Positions 37,006-46,930 of a DNA stretch of 64,000 nt are shown one piece after another. The stretch's first letter is position 1. Every line of letters starts with the position of its first letter. Where the stretch lies: assembly GCA_016704485.1 (NCBI GenBank), contig JADJAA010000001.1, positions 1,674,001-1,738,000 of the forward strand, written 5' to 3'. The notes beneath the pieces were generated by a model that was not told the origin of the DNA, made no database searches, and saw only the letters and a list, made by a program, of their open reading frames with translations. The DNA is from Flavobacteriales bacterium (GTDB taxonomy: Bacteria > Bacteroidota > Bacteroidia > Flavobacteriales_F > PHOS-HE28). A program made the position numbers and the translations under genes.

Positions 37006-38471
37006 TCTGCTGCTGTCCCCTCCGTTCTTTTCTCTTTCAATTGTGCCAAGCTACGCACTGTTCTTAACCCGACCACTTCACCCTTCAGTGCACCTGCTGT
37101 GGAACTGATGATCTTTACATCAACGAGATCACCAGGTATCAATTCAATTTCTCCGAGCCCTGTCGTCTCGGAACTAACATCATTACTTACCTGCAAATGC
37201 GCTAAGCCTGCCCCATTCAATGTCCGTGATACAATGGTGACCGCGCCTTGTGAGATGCGACCGAACATGTGTTCTTCACTGCGCTTGCTTATGCCTTCGA
37301 TCAAAACTTCACGGGCACTATCCATGTAGGTGGCCATTCGTGCAGAGCTCAATGTGCGCTGCGTGTTGATCACTTCCTGCAAACGACGCCCTTTCGCTTC
37401 CTCGGGAACTTCATCGGGATACTTCCTGGCCGCTAATGTTTTGGGACGTTCGCTGTACTTGAACATGAACGCCATGTCATAGCCGACCTCTTCCATCAAT
37501 CTCAATGTCTGTTGATGGTCTTCCTCAGTCTCTCCACAAAAGCCGGTGATCACATCCGTACTTAACGCGCAATCCGGCATGTGCTTGCGGATGCTGGATA
37601 TGCGGTCCAGATACCATTCTCGGGTATAACCACGGTTCATGCGGTGAAGGACCTCGTTGGAACCGCTTTGCACAGGCAAATGGATGTATTTGGCGATGTT
37701 CTCATACTTGGCCATCACCGCTAACACCTTATCGGTCATGTCCTTCGGATGACTGGTGCTGTAACGGATGCGGAGGGTAGGGCATGCCAATGCTACCATT
37801 TCCAAAAGATCCGCAAAGTCAACCAGGGCTTCCTCTTCAGTCAATTTCCATTTGAAGGAGTCAACGTTCTGTCCTAACAAGGTTACTTCTCCGTAGCCCT
37901 TTACAGCTAGTGTTTTGCATTCATCCACAATGGTGCTCGGCTCTCGGCTTCGTTCTCTTCCACGTGTGAATGGAACTACACAGAACGCACACATATTGTC
38001 GCAACCCCGCATGATCGTTACGAATGCGGTAACACCGTTGCTGTTCAACCGTACCGGTTCTATTTCACCGTACGTCTCTTCGCGACTTAGCAGAACGTTC
38101 ACTGCTTTTTGACCGGTCCCGACCTGCTCCAATAGATCGGGTAGGGTGCGGTAAGCATCGGGACCCACAACAAGATCCACCACCTTCTTTTTTTCCAGCA
38201 GGTCTTCACGCATTCGTTCTGCCATGCATCCGAGCACACCCACCTTCATCCCTTTGTTCCGGGACTTGATGGTGTTCATTTCATTGATGCGCTGCAGAAC
38301 GGTGTATTCCGCCTTTTCGCGAATGCTGCATGTGTTGAGCAGCACCAGATCGGCATTTTCGGCTTTGTCCGTAGGCGTATAGCCGTCCTTGGACAAAATG
38401 CTCGCAACGATCTCGCTATCGCTGAAATTCATTGCGCAGCCGTAACTCTCTATGTATACTTTCTTGCTCAC
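37002..38471 (-). CDS. miaB: tRNA-2-methylthio-N6-dimethylallyladenosine synthase MiaB
   Basis: A 489-residue radical-SAM methylthiotransferase that modifies A37 of tRNAs reading U-starting codons. Three N-terminal cluster cysteines C12, C48 and C82, the radical-SAM CxxxCxxC (C157, C161, C164 in GCDNMCAFC), the VITGFCGETEEDH segment and a C-terminal TRAM domain are all seen. The length matches the family. It is the first gene of the operon reaching secG and has a strong promoter at 38494-38523. Confidence 0.97.
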   Translation of the reverse strand: MSKKVYIESYGCAMNFSDSEIVASILSKDGYTPTDKAENADLVLLNTCSIREKAEYTVLQRINEMNTIKSRNKGMKVGVLGCMAERMREDLLEKKKVVDLVVGPDAYRTLPDLLEQVGTGQKAVNVLLSREETYGEIEPVRLNSNGVTAFVTIMRGCDNMCAFCVVPFTRGRERSREPSTIVDECKTLAVKGYGEVTLLGQNVDSFKWKLTEEEALVDFADLLEMVALACPTLRIRYSTSHPKDMTDKVLAVMAKYENIAKYIHLPVQSGSNEVLHRMNRGYTREWYLDRISSIRKHMPDCALSTDVITGFCGETEEDHQQTLRLMEEVGYDMAFMFKYSERPKTLAARKYPDEVPEEAKGRRLQEVINTQRTLSSARMATYMDSAREVLIEGISKRSEEHMFGRISQGAVTIVSRTLNGAGLAHLQVSNDVSSETTGLGEIELIPGDLVDVKIISSTAGALKGEVVGLRTVRSLAQLKEKRTEGTAAE

Positions 38472-38493
38472 CTTGCTGTTCGGAAAGGGAGCG

Positions 38494-38523
38494 CAAAAGT
38501 ACCGAACTTTAACGGTGTGACAA
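38494..38523 (-). promoter_or_regulatory. Promoter of the miaB operon
   Basis: Read on the minus strand: TTG (plus-strand CAA 38521-38523), a 19-nt spacer, then TACTTTTG (plus-strand CAAAAGTA 38494-38501), a perfect TAnnTTTG. The -7 element ends 22 nt before the miaB ATG at 38471. Confidence 0.7.
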
Positions 38524-38728
38524 TGTGTCAGCCAAGGATCAACAAATGTTATGGATCCGCTTGCTCAGTCAAACAGGGTTATGGTGAATGCTGGGCACTT
38601 TGTTCACACAAAGAGGTTGCTCAACCCACTATAGTACTAGATGGGATATCCAATGCAGGAACCACACGAATTAACAGCAATTCACTTAGCGAAAGTCTTC
38701 AGGTAACGAACGGCCAGTTTTCCCGTCC

Positions 38729-39298
38729 TTAGAACATCAGCGTCAAGCCGCCATTCACAAGTGTTACGCCCGGACCTACTTCTGCATACACTCCCAAAAT
38801 GTTGGCAAACATATAGCGTGCACCAACGAAGACATCGTAGATCGGATAGTTGTTCACAAGCGTATTTGTTGTAGAATTCCCGTACTCATACCGTTCCGAA
38901 AGCCGAATATTCATGCCGAACATAACACCACCATAAATGTCGAGATCCTCTCGACCATGCCATTCGTTCCAGTGGTACGTTCCGCGAACGCCAACCACCA
39001 AATGGGTGGAATGGTAATCACCGTAAATGCTAGAGGAGCGTGATGCTTTCAATCCAACTACACCGCCAATACCAATTATCCCCGGCCCGGCTTTTTTGAA
39101 CCCAATGTCCATCGCAGCCAAAAAGGTTGGTGAAACGCCGACCCGATTGTAGCCTACTGCGTACCTGCTATATCCACCAATACCCACCCCAAGATTGATG
39201 GCTTTTGATCCTTCTTCAAAGGATTGTGCGTGAAGCTGTGATGGTACAATGACCGCTAGGGAGAGCGCTGCGGCTGCGAGATAATTCAATGGGTTCAT
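38729..39298 (-). CDS. Small outer-membrane beta-barrel protein
   Basis: A 189-residue protein with a signal peptide (to LHAQS) and a C-terminal run of alternating hydrophobic strands ending in Phe (NGGLTLMF), the usual outer-membrane barrel signature. The strands GVGIGGYSRYAVGYNRVG, FVGARYMFANILGVYAEVGPGV and similar suggest an 8-stranded OmpW/OprF-like porin. No specific function can be assigned. It is a monocistron, with no clear terminator seen between it and the 257-nt gap before miaB. Confidence 0.75.
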   Translation of the reverse strand: MNPLNYLAAAALSLAVIVPSQLHAQSFEEGSKAINLGVGIGGYSRYAVGYNRVGVSPTFLAAMDIGFKKAGPGIIGIGGVVGLKASRSSSIYGDYHSTHLVVGVRGTYHWNEWHGREDLDIYGGVMFGMNIRLSERYEYGNSTTNTLVNNYPIYDVFVGARYMFANILGVYAEVGPGVTLVNGGLTLMF

Positions 39299-39492
39299 GG
39301 TGCGAAGATCTATTTTTAAGACCGAGCTATTTTATTGGTCATATCTCGGTTTGGCAACAAATCTAAACTACCGATCGAAATGCGCTAATAGGAATTTGCT
39401 GGTTGAAGCATGTCCTGATTCAATTCTTGAATCGCGTTATCGATGGTTGCACCAGTATGTTTTGAAGCGTGGTGGTGTTTCGTACTTCAACC

Positions 39493-40044
39493 CTAATCAC
39501 CAATATTCAAACTCACCGCATTGATGCAATACCTCAGGCCAGTAGGTTGTGGCCCATCTTCGAACACATGACCTAAATGCGCGTCGCAACGGCTGCAAAC
39601 CACTTCGGCCCGCATCATGCCTATGCTGCCATCGTTGTGTTCAATGACCAGCTCCTTGCTCATGGGTTCGTAAAAACTGGGCCAGCCGGTTCCGCTTTCA
39701 AATTTTGTATCAGGCGAGAACAAGGCATTCCCGCAAACTGCGCATCGGAAAACACCCTCAACATGTTCTCCTTCGAACTTGCCGGTAAATGGCCGCTCGG
39801 TCCCTTGCTCAAACGCAACACGGAATAGTTCCGCTGGCAGGATCTCTTTCCATTCGCTCAAAGGCACATCCAGCTTTTTCGTTTCGGTTGTACTGTAATA
39901 TGGATTCTTGCTATGGTCCATGTCCTGTTCAGATCGCCCTTCATGTTCCGCACTAGATGCTCCATTTTGTCCTGTGCTGCTCTGGCAACCAAAAAGTAGA
40001 ACGCTGAATACTAGCGCGACGGAATTCAAGATCGTCATATTCAT
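39493..40044 (-). CDS. msrB: Peptide-methionine (R)-S-oxide reductase, lipoprotein
   Basis: A 183-residue protein that reduces methionine-R-sulfoxide in proteins. The signal peptide with lipobox LLFGC (Cys20) indicates export and lipid anchoring, as in some Bacteroidota MsrB. Zinc-binding C101xxC104 and C150xxC153, the substrate motif SGTGWPSF (118-124) and catalytic C173 in RYCINA are intact. Start ATG at 40044 is preferred over upstream in-frame starts, which delay the signal peptide; 40038 is also possible. Envelope repair of oxidised proteins is the likely role. Confidence 0.93.
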   Translation of the reverse strand: MNMTILNSVALVFSVLLFGCQSSTGQNGASSAEHEGRSEQDMDHSKNPYYSTTETKKLDVPLSEWKEILPAELFRVAFEQGTERPFTGKFEGEHVEGVFRCAVCGNALFSPDTKFESGTGWPSFYEPMSKELVIEHNDGSIGMMRAEVVCSRCDAHLGHVFEDGPQPTGLRYCINAVSLNIGD

Positions 40045-40230
40045 CTGGTCCTGATTTGTAAGGGAAGGTCGATGACCGCGATCGGTCCTGACCACTCCTG
40101 ATCCTAAAGTACGTCGCGAACCGTTGATCGGGTCATCATGAAAAGTTAGGATCGGTCACTATATGTATGTGATCATCAACTCCTGATAAAAAAGTTCCCC
40201 TTAGGGGAAGGAAGACTACGGCTACCCGGA

Positions 40231-40264
40231 TTTGCAGAATTCCCATTCTTGTCCCCTTTCTTTG
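40231..40264 (+). promoter_or_regulatory. Probable promoter of topA
   Basis: TTTG (40231-40234) and TTTCTTTG (40257-40264, one mismatch to TAnnTTTG) are 22 nt apart, 58 nt before the ATG of topA. Confidence 0.4.
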
Positions 40265-40321
40265 CGCCCTCGAAATTCAGCACAAGGGGTGTTGATGACT
40301 AACGAATCCTTTTTTCAAAGC

Positions 40322-42931
40322 ATGGCAAAAAGTAGCAGTGATCTGGTGATCGTGGAGTCCCCGGCAAAAGCAAAGACGATCGAGAAATACCTTGGACCAG
40401 GCTTTACCGTACTTAGTAGCTATGGCCACGTTCGTGACCTGCCTTCGGGGGGAGTAAATGTCGATGTAGAGAATGGATTTGAACCTACTTACGTTGTTTC
40501 AGATGACAAGAAGGATCGTCTCAGACAACTACAACGTGAAGCTGATAAAGCAGAGACGGTGTGGCTCGCAACTGACGAAGATCGCGAAGGTGAAGCCATC
40601 AGCTGGCACCTGAAAGAAGCGCTCAGCCTGCCCGATTCAAAGGTAAAGCGGATCACGTTCCATGAGATCACCCAGAAGGCCATCCTCGATGCAATAGAGA
40701 AGCCACGCCAGATCGATATCCACCTTGTGGATGCACAACAGGCGCGTAGGGTTTTGGATCGTTTGGTCGGATATGAATTGAGCCCTGTGCTTTGGCGTAA
40801 AGTGAAACCCGGTCTTAGTGCTGGCCGCGTGCAAAGTGTTTCTGTTCGCTTGATCGTTGAACGTGAACGCGAGATACTGGATTTTACCAGCAGCAGCACA
40901 TTCCGGATAAGTGCAATTCTAACAACACCGGGTGGTGCATCGGTCAAAGCCGATCTGCCCGCACGATTCGCAACGGAATCGGAAGCCATGGCCTTTCTAC
41001 AGAGCTGTATAGGTGCGACCCATTCCGTTCATGCGGTAGAGACAAAACCAGGGAAGCGTACCCCGGCAGCGCCATTCACTACAAGTACATTGCAGCAAGA
41101 AGCCAGCCGTAAGCTCGGCATGGGCGTTGACCGTACAATGCGTGTCGCTCAAGGGCTTTATGAGCAGGGGCATATCACTTACATGCGTACCGATTCGGTG
41201 AATTTGAGCGAATCAGCGATCGCTGCCGCTGCTCAACAGATCACCGATCAATATGGTGCGCGCTACAGCAAGAGCCGCCGATACACCAGTAAGGCCAAAG
41301 GGGCCCAGGAGGCACACGAAGCCATTCGCCCTGCGGATATGTTGGTCCGGAACACAGGTGCGGATCGCGATGCTGAGCGACTATATGACCTCATTTGGAA
41401 ACGCACGTTGGCCAGCCAAATGGCGGATGCGGAATTGGAAAAGACCATTGTTGACATCAGCATCAGTTCACGTCCGAACGATTTCCTGAAGGCACAAGGC
41501 GAGGTCATTCTCTTTGATGGTTTCTTGAAGGTCTACATGGAGGGGAAGGATGACGAGGACGAAGAGCAGGAAGGACTCCTGCCTGAAATGCGCCAAGGGG
41601 AAGCAATGAAGTTGCAGGAAATGAATGCAACACAGCGCTTTGAGAGGCCAGCCCCACGGTTCACGGAAGCGAGTTTGGTAAAGAAGTTGGAAGAACTTGG
41701 GATCGGACGACCTTCAACCTATGCGCCTACGATCAGTACGGTTCAAAAACGCGGATACGTGGTGAAGGAGAATCGGGACGGAACAACGCGCCCATACCGC
41801 ATACTCACACTTGCCGAGAGCGCGATCACGGATAAGACCGCATTCGAGAACGTAGGCGCTGAAAAGCAGAAGCTATTCCCTACGGATATCGGTATGGTGG
41901 TGAATGATTTCCTCGTGGAGAATTTCCCGACGATCGTTGATCTGAACTTTACTGCCAAGGTGGAAGAGGAGTTCGACATCATCGCCGAAGGCAAAGAGAA
42001 CTGGCGCGAAATGCTGAAGCGGTTCTACAAGCCGTTCCATGAAACGATCGGGACAGTGAGCGAGCACGCGGAACGGGCCACAGGAGCGCGTGAACTTGGC
42101 GTGGATCCTGTTTCGGGTAAGAAAGTTTATGCACGGATCGGTCGTTTTGGACCCATGGTGCAGATCGGTGAAGTGGAAGATGAAGAAAAACCGAAATTCG
42201 CTAGTCTCCAAAAAGAGCAGAGCATTGCGTCGATAACCTTCGACCAAGCCATGGACCTGTTCAAGTTGCCGCGCACACTTGGTGAGCGGGAAGGCGAGGT
42301 TTGTACTGTAGGTATTGGTCGTTTTGGTCCTTACGTTCGGTTAGGTGCCACTTATGCCAGTCTGACAAAGGAAGATGATCCGATGGAGATCGATCTAACT
42401 CGGGCAGTGGAGTTGATCGATCTGAAAAAGGCGGCCAATGCAACACGGGACCTTGGTGAATTCAAAGGCGAAATACTTGTTGTTGGAAGAGGTCGTTTTG
42501 GACCGTTCGTGCGCCACGGTAAAACCTTTGCCAATATTCCGAAAGGCGAGGATCCCGCTTCGTTGACACTGGAGCGTGGTACTGAGCTGATGGAAGCAAA
42601 GCTTGCTGGTATTAGACAGAATATCCTCAAGGAATTCCCTGACACGGAGATCCAAGTGCTTAGCGGACGGTACGGGCCGTATATCACGGACGGCAAGAAG
42701 ATCGCCAATGTTCCAAAGGAAAAAGAGCCAACGGATGTGACCTTGGAGGAAGCTACCGCCTTGTTGGAAGCTGCTCCGGCAAGAAACGGAAAGGGTCGAA
42801 AGGGTAAAACGGCCGCCAAGAAAGAACCAGCGAAGAAAAAGGCCGCACCAAAGAAGAAGGCCGCGAAAAAAGCTGCGCCCAAGAAGGCTGCAAAGAAAGC
42901 CGCAAAAAAGGCGCCCAAGAAGGAACGTTGA
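40322..42931 (+). CDS. topA: DNA topoisomerase I with H1-like C-terminal tail
   Basis: An 869-residue type IA topoisomerase that relaxes negative supercoils. The Toprim domain is at the N-terminus (DLVIVESPAKAKTIEKYLG, then TDEDREGEAISWHL). The active-site Tyr is in GHITYMRTDSVNL, and the core has QEAHEAIRP and ELGIGRPSTYA. The C-terminus has no zinc fingers; instead it has about four Toprim_C_rpt-type units (ARIGRFGPMVQIG, IGRFGPYVRLG, RGRFGPFVRHG, SGRYGPYITDG). It ends with a Lys/Ala/Pro tail (AAPKKAAKKAAKKAPKK) like the H1-like protein at 579-824. The ATG at 40322 starts the Toprim directly, so earlier in-frame starts were not used. A basic tail should raise DNA affinity or processivity. 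Confidence 0.95.
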   Translation: MAKSSSDLVIVESPAKAKTIEKYLGPGFTVLSSYGHVRDLPSGGVNVDVENGFEPTYVVSDDKKDRLRQLQREADKAETVWLATDEDREGEAISWHLKEALSLPDSKVKRITFHEITQKAILDAIEKPRQIDIHLVDAQQARRVLDRLVGYELSPVLWRKVKPGLSAGRVQSVSVRLIVEREREILDFTSSSTFRISAILTTPGGASVKADLPARFATESEAMAFLQSCIGATHSVHAVETKPGKRTPAAPFTTSTLQQEASRKLGMGVDRTMRVAQGLYEQGHITYMRTDSVNLSESAIAAAAQQITDQYGARYSKSRRYTSKAKGAQEAHEAIRPADMLVRNTGADRDAERLYDLIWKRTLASQMADAELEKTIVDISISSRPNDFLKAQGEVILFDGFLKVYMEGKDDEDEEQEGLLPEMRQGEAMKLQEMNATQRFERPAPRFTEASLVKKLEELGIGRPSTYAPTISTVQKRGYVVKENRDGTTRPYRILTLAESAITDKTAFENVGAEKQKLFPTDIGMVVNDFLVENFPTIVDLNFTAKVEEEFDIIAEGKENWREMLKRFYKPFHETIGTVSEHAERATGARELGVDPVSGKKVYARIGRFGPMVQIGEVEDEEKPKFASLQKEQSIASITFDQAMDLFKLPRTLGEREGEVCTVGIGRFGPYVRLGATYASLTKEDDPMEIDLTRAVELIDLKKAANATRDLGEFKGEILVVGRGRFGPFVRHGKTFANIPKGEDPASLTLERGTELMEAKLAGIRQNILKEFPDTEIQVLSGRYGPYITDGKKIANVPKEKEPTDVTLEEATALLEAAPARNGKGRKGKTAAKKEPAKKKAAPKKKAAKKAAPKKAAKKAAKKAPKKER

Positions 42932-43100
42932 TCACTGTATGGTCCGTTTCGTTTTAGTTGATCGGACGGTCCAGGTATTCAGCATTCAACATACCGTTGT
43001 GCACTGAACCGTGCTCGAAGGTATCGATCGGGCCTTTGCACTCCCGACCTTCGCAATCGTCCTGTTCCTCACATTAACGTATGAGCCGGACAGCGGAGCC

Positions 43101-44270
43101 ATGGACATCTCGATCTACTTCAAACCCTCTGAGCGATTTGGAGCTTCCCGACCGGAGTGGCCCGCGAACTCCCTTGGCGATAACGCCACATTCCATACGA
43201 ACAATGGCTTTCCGGATCTGGAAAGAAAGCAAGTAGCATTGTTCGGTGTGCTTGATGACCCCGGACACGCCCGTCCACGAACTTGCGTAGAGGCGCCGGA
43301 CGCTATACGCGAAGAGTTGTATCGCCTTTATCTTCCATCAGAAGGTCTTCGTCTCGTTGACCTTGGTGACATTCATCCGGGGGCCAGCGCGGCTGATACC
43401 CAACATGCCGTAGCAGAGACCATAGCAGAATTGATCCGAATGGGCATTGTGCCTATCCTCCTGGGCGGTGGTCAAGGACATACGTATTCGCAGTATCTGG
43501 CGTATGAAATGCTGGAACGTACTGCAAATCTGGTATGCGTTGATGCACGGTTCGACCTCGGTGACCCGGGACAGGCGCTGGCGGAAAGCAGTTATTTGAG
43601 CCATATCGTGTTGCGCCAACCGAATTACCTTTTCAACTACAGTAACCTCGGATATCAGACATACCTCGTGGATCAGCCGGGTATAGCGTTGATGGAGAAA
43701 CTCTATTTCGATGCACATCGTCTTGGCGAATTGCGTGCGACCATGGCCGATGCTGAGCCTGTATTGCGCAATGGTGATAGTGTAAGCGTGGACATGTCCT
43801 CCATCCGTAGAAGTGATGCTCCGGGTACGACTCGGCCGGGTCCGAATGGCTTTCACGGTGAAGAGGTATGCCAATTGATGCGTTATGCCGGTGTCAGCGA
43901 AAAGATCACCTCCTTAGGGATCTACGAGATGGACCCTTCTCGTGACATGGAAGGAGTAACGGCCCAGTTGGCCGGGCAAATGGTTTGGTGCTTTTTGGAT
44001 GGGTTCATTAGTCGTACCAACGATCTACCGTGGTTGGACCGTAAGCGTTTCACTCGTTTTCGTATTCCGATCCGTGGGCACGATCAAGAGTTGGTCTTTT
44101 ATAAAAGCAATGTGAGTGACCGGTGGTGGATGGATATTCCCTACCGTGCTGAACAAGAGGCTCGTTTTGAACGGCATCATTTGGTGCCTTGTTCCTACTC
44201 GGATTACCGCATGGCGTGTCGCGAAGAAGTGCCGGAACGCTGGTGGCGAACTTTCCAGAAGTTGGCCTGA
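43101..44270 (+). CDS. Arginase/formimidoylglutamase-fold protein, metal ligands partly lost
   Basis: A 389-residue ureohydrolase-fold protein. The three metal-binding motifs are recognisable but altered: GGGQGH (122-127) where GGGH is usual, DARFD (148-152) where DAHxD is usual, and SVDMSSIRRSDAPG (from residue 229) where SxDxDxxDP is usual. Thus two His and one Asp of the Mn cluster appear replaced. Bacteroidota genomes often annotate such proteins as formimidoylglutamase; catalysis as such is doubtful. The ATG at 43101 starts the conserved region (MDISIYFKPSERFG). It sits between topA and the T9SS operon. Confidence 0.8.
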   Translation: MDISIYFKPSERFGASRPEWPANSLGDNATFHTNNGFPDLERKQVALFGVLDDPGHARPRTCVEAPDAIREELYRLYLPSEGLRLVDLGDIHPGASAADTQHAVAETIAELIRMGIVPILLGGGQGHTYSQYLAYEMLERTANLVCVDARFDLGDPGQALAESSYLSHIVLRQPNYLFNYSNLGYQTYLVDQPGIALMEKLYFDAHRLGELRATMADAEPVLRNGDSVSVDMSSIRRSDAPGTTRPGPNGFHGEEVCQLMRYAGVSEKITSLGIYEMDPSRDMEGVTAQLAGQMVWCFLDGFISRTNDLPWLDRKRFTRFRIPIRGHDQELVFYKSNVSDRWWMDIPYRAEQEARFERHHLVPCSYSDYRMACREEVPERWWRTFQKLA

Positions 44271-44429
44271 TCCTCGAAGGATCCCCATTTTAGGGAAGGA
44301 AATATCCTTAGACAGGCGCAGAAAATATTTGCGGGATCCAATGTTTGCTATATTGGCCCCAAGTTCAACGAAGGTTTGAGGTGGGTTGACTATCTCCATA
44401 CCCTAATAAGGACAACGAAAAAAGTACGC

Positions 44430-45359
44430 ATGAGGAGGATAATTACAGCAGTGATCTGCATGGCGGTCGGAGGAGCATCAATTGCTCAGCAGGATCCACA
44501 GTTCACGCAATACATGTTCGATCGTCTTTCGGTGAACCCTGCAGTAGCTGGGATCTCAGGTGAACTTTGTGGAACTTTGTTGCTCCGCCAGCAATGGACC
44601 GGTTTCGATGGTGCACCGAAAACGGCACTTTTGAATGCAAGCATGCCGATCAATAAGATCAGTAGCGGTGTTGGCATTTCCGTATACTTGGATAAACTTG
44701 GTCAGCAGAATAGCACATTCGCACGACTTCATTATTCTTTCCATCGCAAGATCGGCACTGGTACACTAGGTATCGGTATCTATCTTGGTGCTGGTAGCCA
44801 TGCCCTTGGTCATGATTGGTTGGCTCGTGATCCTGTTGCACAGGATGATGCTATCTCTTCTGCCAGTACATCACAGACCGGGTTTGACTTAGGGGCGGGT
44901 CTATATTATCAGACACCTAAATTCTGGGTAGGTATCAGCAGCACGCATTTGCCACAAACCAAGCTTGACAATGTGAGCATTAAAATGGTGCGGCACTATT
45001 TTATCCAAGCAGGGTACGATTACGCCATAAAGGGTAATAAGAAGTATGTTCTGCAACCATCGGTTCTTGTTAAATCGGATGCAACTTCCACGATATTCGA
45101 TATTAATGCCCGGTTCCTCTATAATAACATGGTATGGCTTGGCGTTAGTTACCGTACCGAAGACGCAATTGCTCCGATGATCGGTTATCAAATGGCACCT
45201 AATGATCGGTCCATGCTGAAGATCGGGTATAGTTATGACGTTACTACCTCTAAACTAAAGAATTACAGCAGCGGTAGTCATGAAATAATGTTGAATTACT
45301 GTGTACTACTAGTCAAGAAACCAGACCTCCAGATATACAGGAACGTAAGATTCCTTTAA
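44430..45359 (+). CDS. porP: PorP/SprF-family type IX secretion outer-membrane protein
   Basis: A 309-residue PorP/SprF-family protein. The signal peptide MRRIITAVICMAVGGASIAQ is followed by QDPQFTQYMFDRLSVNPAVAGISG, the family's N-terminal signature. Repeated beta-strands then end in an outer-membrane-type C-terminus (..RNVRFL). PorP/SprF proteins are membrane components of the T9SS, and SprF-type members serve particular cargo adhesins. ATG at 44430 starts the signal peptide; an in-frame TTG at 44376 does not. It lies directly upstream of gldK, matching the porP-porK-porL-porM-porN order known from Porphyromonas gingivalis. Confidence 0.88.
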   Translation: MRRIITAVICMAVGGASIAQQDPQFTQYMFDRLSVNPAVAGISGELCGTLLLRQQWTGFDGAPKTALLNASMPINKISSGVGISVYLDKLGQQNSTFARLHYSFHRKIGTGTLGIGIYLGAGSHALGHDWLARDPVAQDDAISSASTSQTGFDLGAGLYYQTPKFWVGISSTHLPQTKLDNVSIKMVRHYFIQAGYDYAIKGNKKYVLQPSVLVKSDATSTIFDINARFLYNNMVWLGVSYRTEDAIAPMIGYQMAPNDRSMLKIGYSYDVTTSKLKNYSSGSHEIMLNYCVLLVKKPDLQIYRNVRFL

Positions 45360-45482
45360 GCTCGTCCGAAACCCAACAACCAGATCTGACGTATCACTGT
45401 TTCGTCCAACGTGTTCGCAAGAGCGACCAATATGAACGATCATCCCTGCAAGGAAACAATGGTGCGGCACAAAAGGAAGAAT

Positions 45483-46838
45483 ATGGAACGTCCCATCTTT
45501 TATCTATTTGCCATAGGCCTGCTGGCTAGCAGCTGTGGTAAAGGTGGCCAAGGGCAACTTATAGGTGCGCAAGGCAGACCCGGTTGGTACGATGTTGATC
45601 CTTATGGGATGAACTATGTACCCATGGGCGCATTCGTAATGGGTCCTAGTGATCAGGATGTGCCTTATGCAATGGTTACGAAAAGCAAGACAGTATCTGT
45701 CCAAGCTTTTTACATTGACCAGACCGAGATCACCAATAATGAGTATCGCCAGTTCGTATTCTATGTGCGTGATTCCATAGCAAAGCGCATTCTCGGCGAC
45801 GAGGATATTGGCGAGCATGTGTTCACTGAGGATGAATACGGGGAGGATATTGATCCACCGATCATCAATTGGAAAGAGCGTTTGAACTGGTATGGTGATG
45901 AAGAACGCGAAGCATTAGCTGATCTTTTCCTGAATGAAAGTGAGCAGTTCTATCGCCGTCGTGAGATCGACACCCGGAAATTGATGTTCGAGTATTACTG
46001 GATCGATCTGAAGGAGGCTGCCCGTAAAGCGAACAATGCACGCGATCTTGACCTGAGCTACACGAACGTTAAGGGACAGAACAATGCAATACGCGGACAT
46101 AGTGATCGTAGTAAGTTCATAATTAAGGAGGTGATCAACGTTTACCCTGATACCTTGGTCTGGGTGCATGACTTCACCTATTCCTTCAATGAGCCGATGA
46201 CGGAGAACTATTTCTGGCATCCTGCTTATGATGAATATCCGGTGGTAGGCATCACTTGGCAGCAGGCTAATGCCTTCAACGTATGGCGCACTCAGTTGAT
46301 GAATTCATGGTTGTCCTCCAATGACGAGGCGTTCATAAACCGGTTCAGGTTGCCTACCGAGGCTGAGTGGGAGTACGCCTCACGAGGGGGGTTGGACCAA
46401 GCCCCATTCCCATGGGGAGGGCCTTACGTTCGTAATCGTCAAGGTTGCTTCTTGGGTAACTTCAAGCCATTGCATGGTAATTACGTGGATGACGGAGGTT
46501 TCCATACAGTGCCTGTTGATAGTTATACCCCGAATGATTTCGGATTGTATCAAATGGCCGGTAACGTTGCAGAGTGGACCAGTACAGCTTATGACGAAAG
46601 CGTATACGACTTTGCGCATGACCTCAACCCCGAATACAGTTATGATGCGTTGATGAACGATCCGCCATCACTAAAAAGGAAGGTGGTTCGTGGTGGGTCA
46701 TGGAAGGATATCGGTTATTACATGCAGGCTGGAACCCGTGCATATGAATATCAGGACACGACCAAGGCCTACATCGGATTCCGCTCAGTTATGACCTATT
46801 TGGGTCGTGGAAAAGCAGTGAATGCTGAAGATCTTTAA
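45483..46838 (+). CDS. gldK: T9SS lipoprotein GldK (PorK)
   Basis: A 451-residue outer-membrane lipoprotein. The lipobox LLASSC (Cys18) is followed by an SUMF1/FGE-sulfatase-type domain (VPMGAFVMGPSDQD, FYIDQTEITNNEYRQF, YPVVGITWQQANAFNVWRT, RLPTEAEWEYASRGG, GNVAEWTSTAY, RKVVRGGSWKDIG). GldK forms, with GldN, the periplasmic/outer-membrane ring of the T9SS. An earlier in-frame ATG (45459) also gives a plausible signal peptide. The catalytic Cys of formylglycine-generating enzymes is not evident, in line with a structural role. Confidence 0.95.
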   Translation: MERPIFYLFAIGLLASSCGKGGQGQLIGAQGRPGWYDVDPYGMNYVPMGAFVMGPSDQDVPYAMVTKSKTVSVQAFYIDQTEITNNEYRQFVFYVRDSIAKRILGDEDIGEHVFTEDEYGEDIDPPIINWKERLNWYGDEEREALADLFLNESEQFYRRREIDTRKLMFEYYWIDLKEAARKANNARDLDLSYTNVKGQNNAIRGHSDRSKFIIKEVINVYPDTLVWVHDFTYSFNEPMTENYFWHPAYDEYPVVGITWQQANAFNVWRTQLMNSWLSSNDEAFINRFRLPTEAEWEYASRGGLDQAPFPWGGPYVRNRQGCFLGNFKPLHGNYVDDGGFHTVPVDSYTPNDFGLYQMAGNVAEWTSTAYDESVYDFAHDLNPEYSYDALMNDPPSLKRKVVRGGSWKDIGYYMQAGTRAYEYQDTTKAYIGFRSVMTYLGRGKAVNAEDL

Positions 46839-46930
46839 GAAGAATTGATACTGCGGTCGTTACCTTGTCGGAACGAGCGCATTGAGTAGTATATTACCCT
46901 GAACAACCTCTAAAAAAGCAAGGAAGAACT

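Noticed and set aside
38517..38732. 71-residue plus-strand reading frame in the gap after miaB
   Set aside because: No family features, overlaps the miaB promoter and the end of the barrel protein gene.
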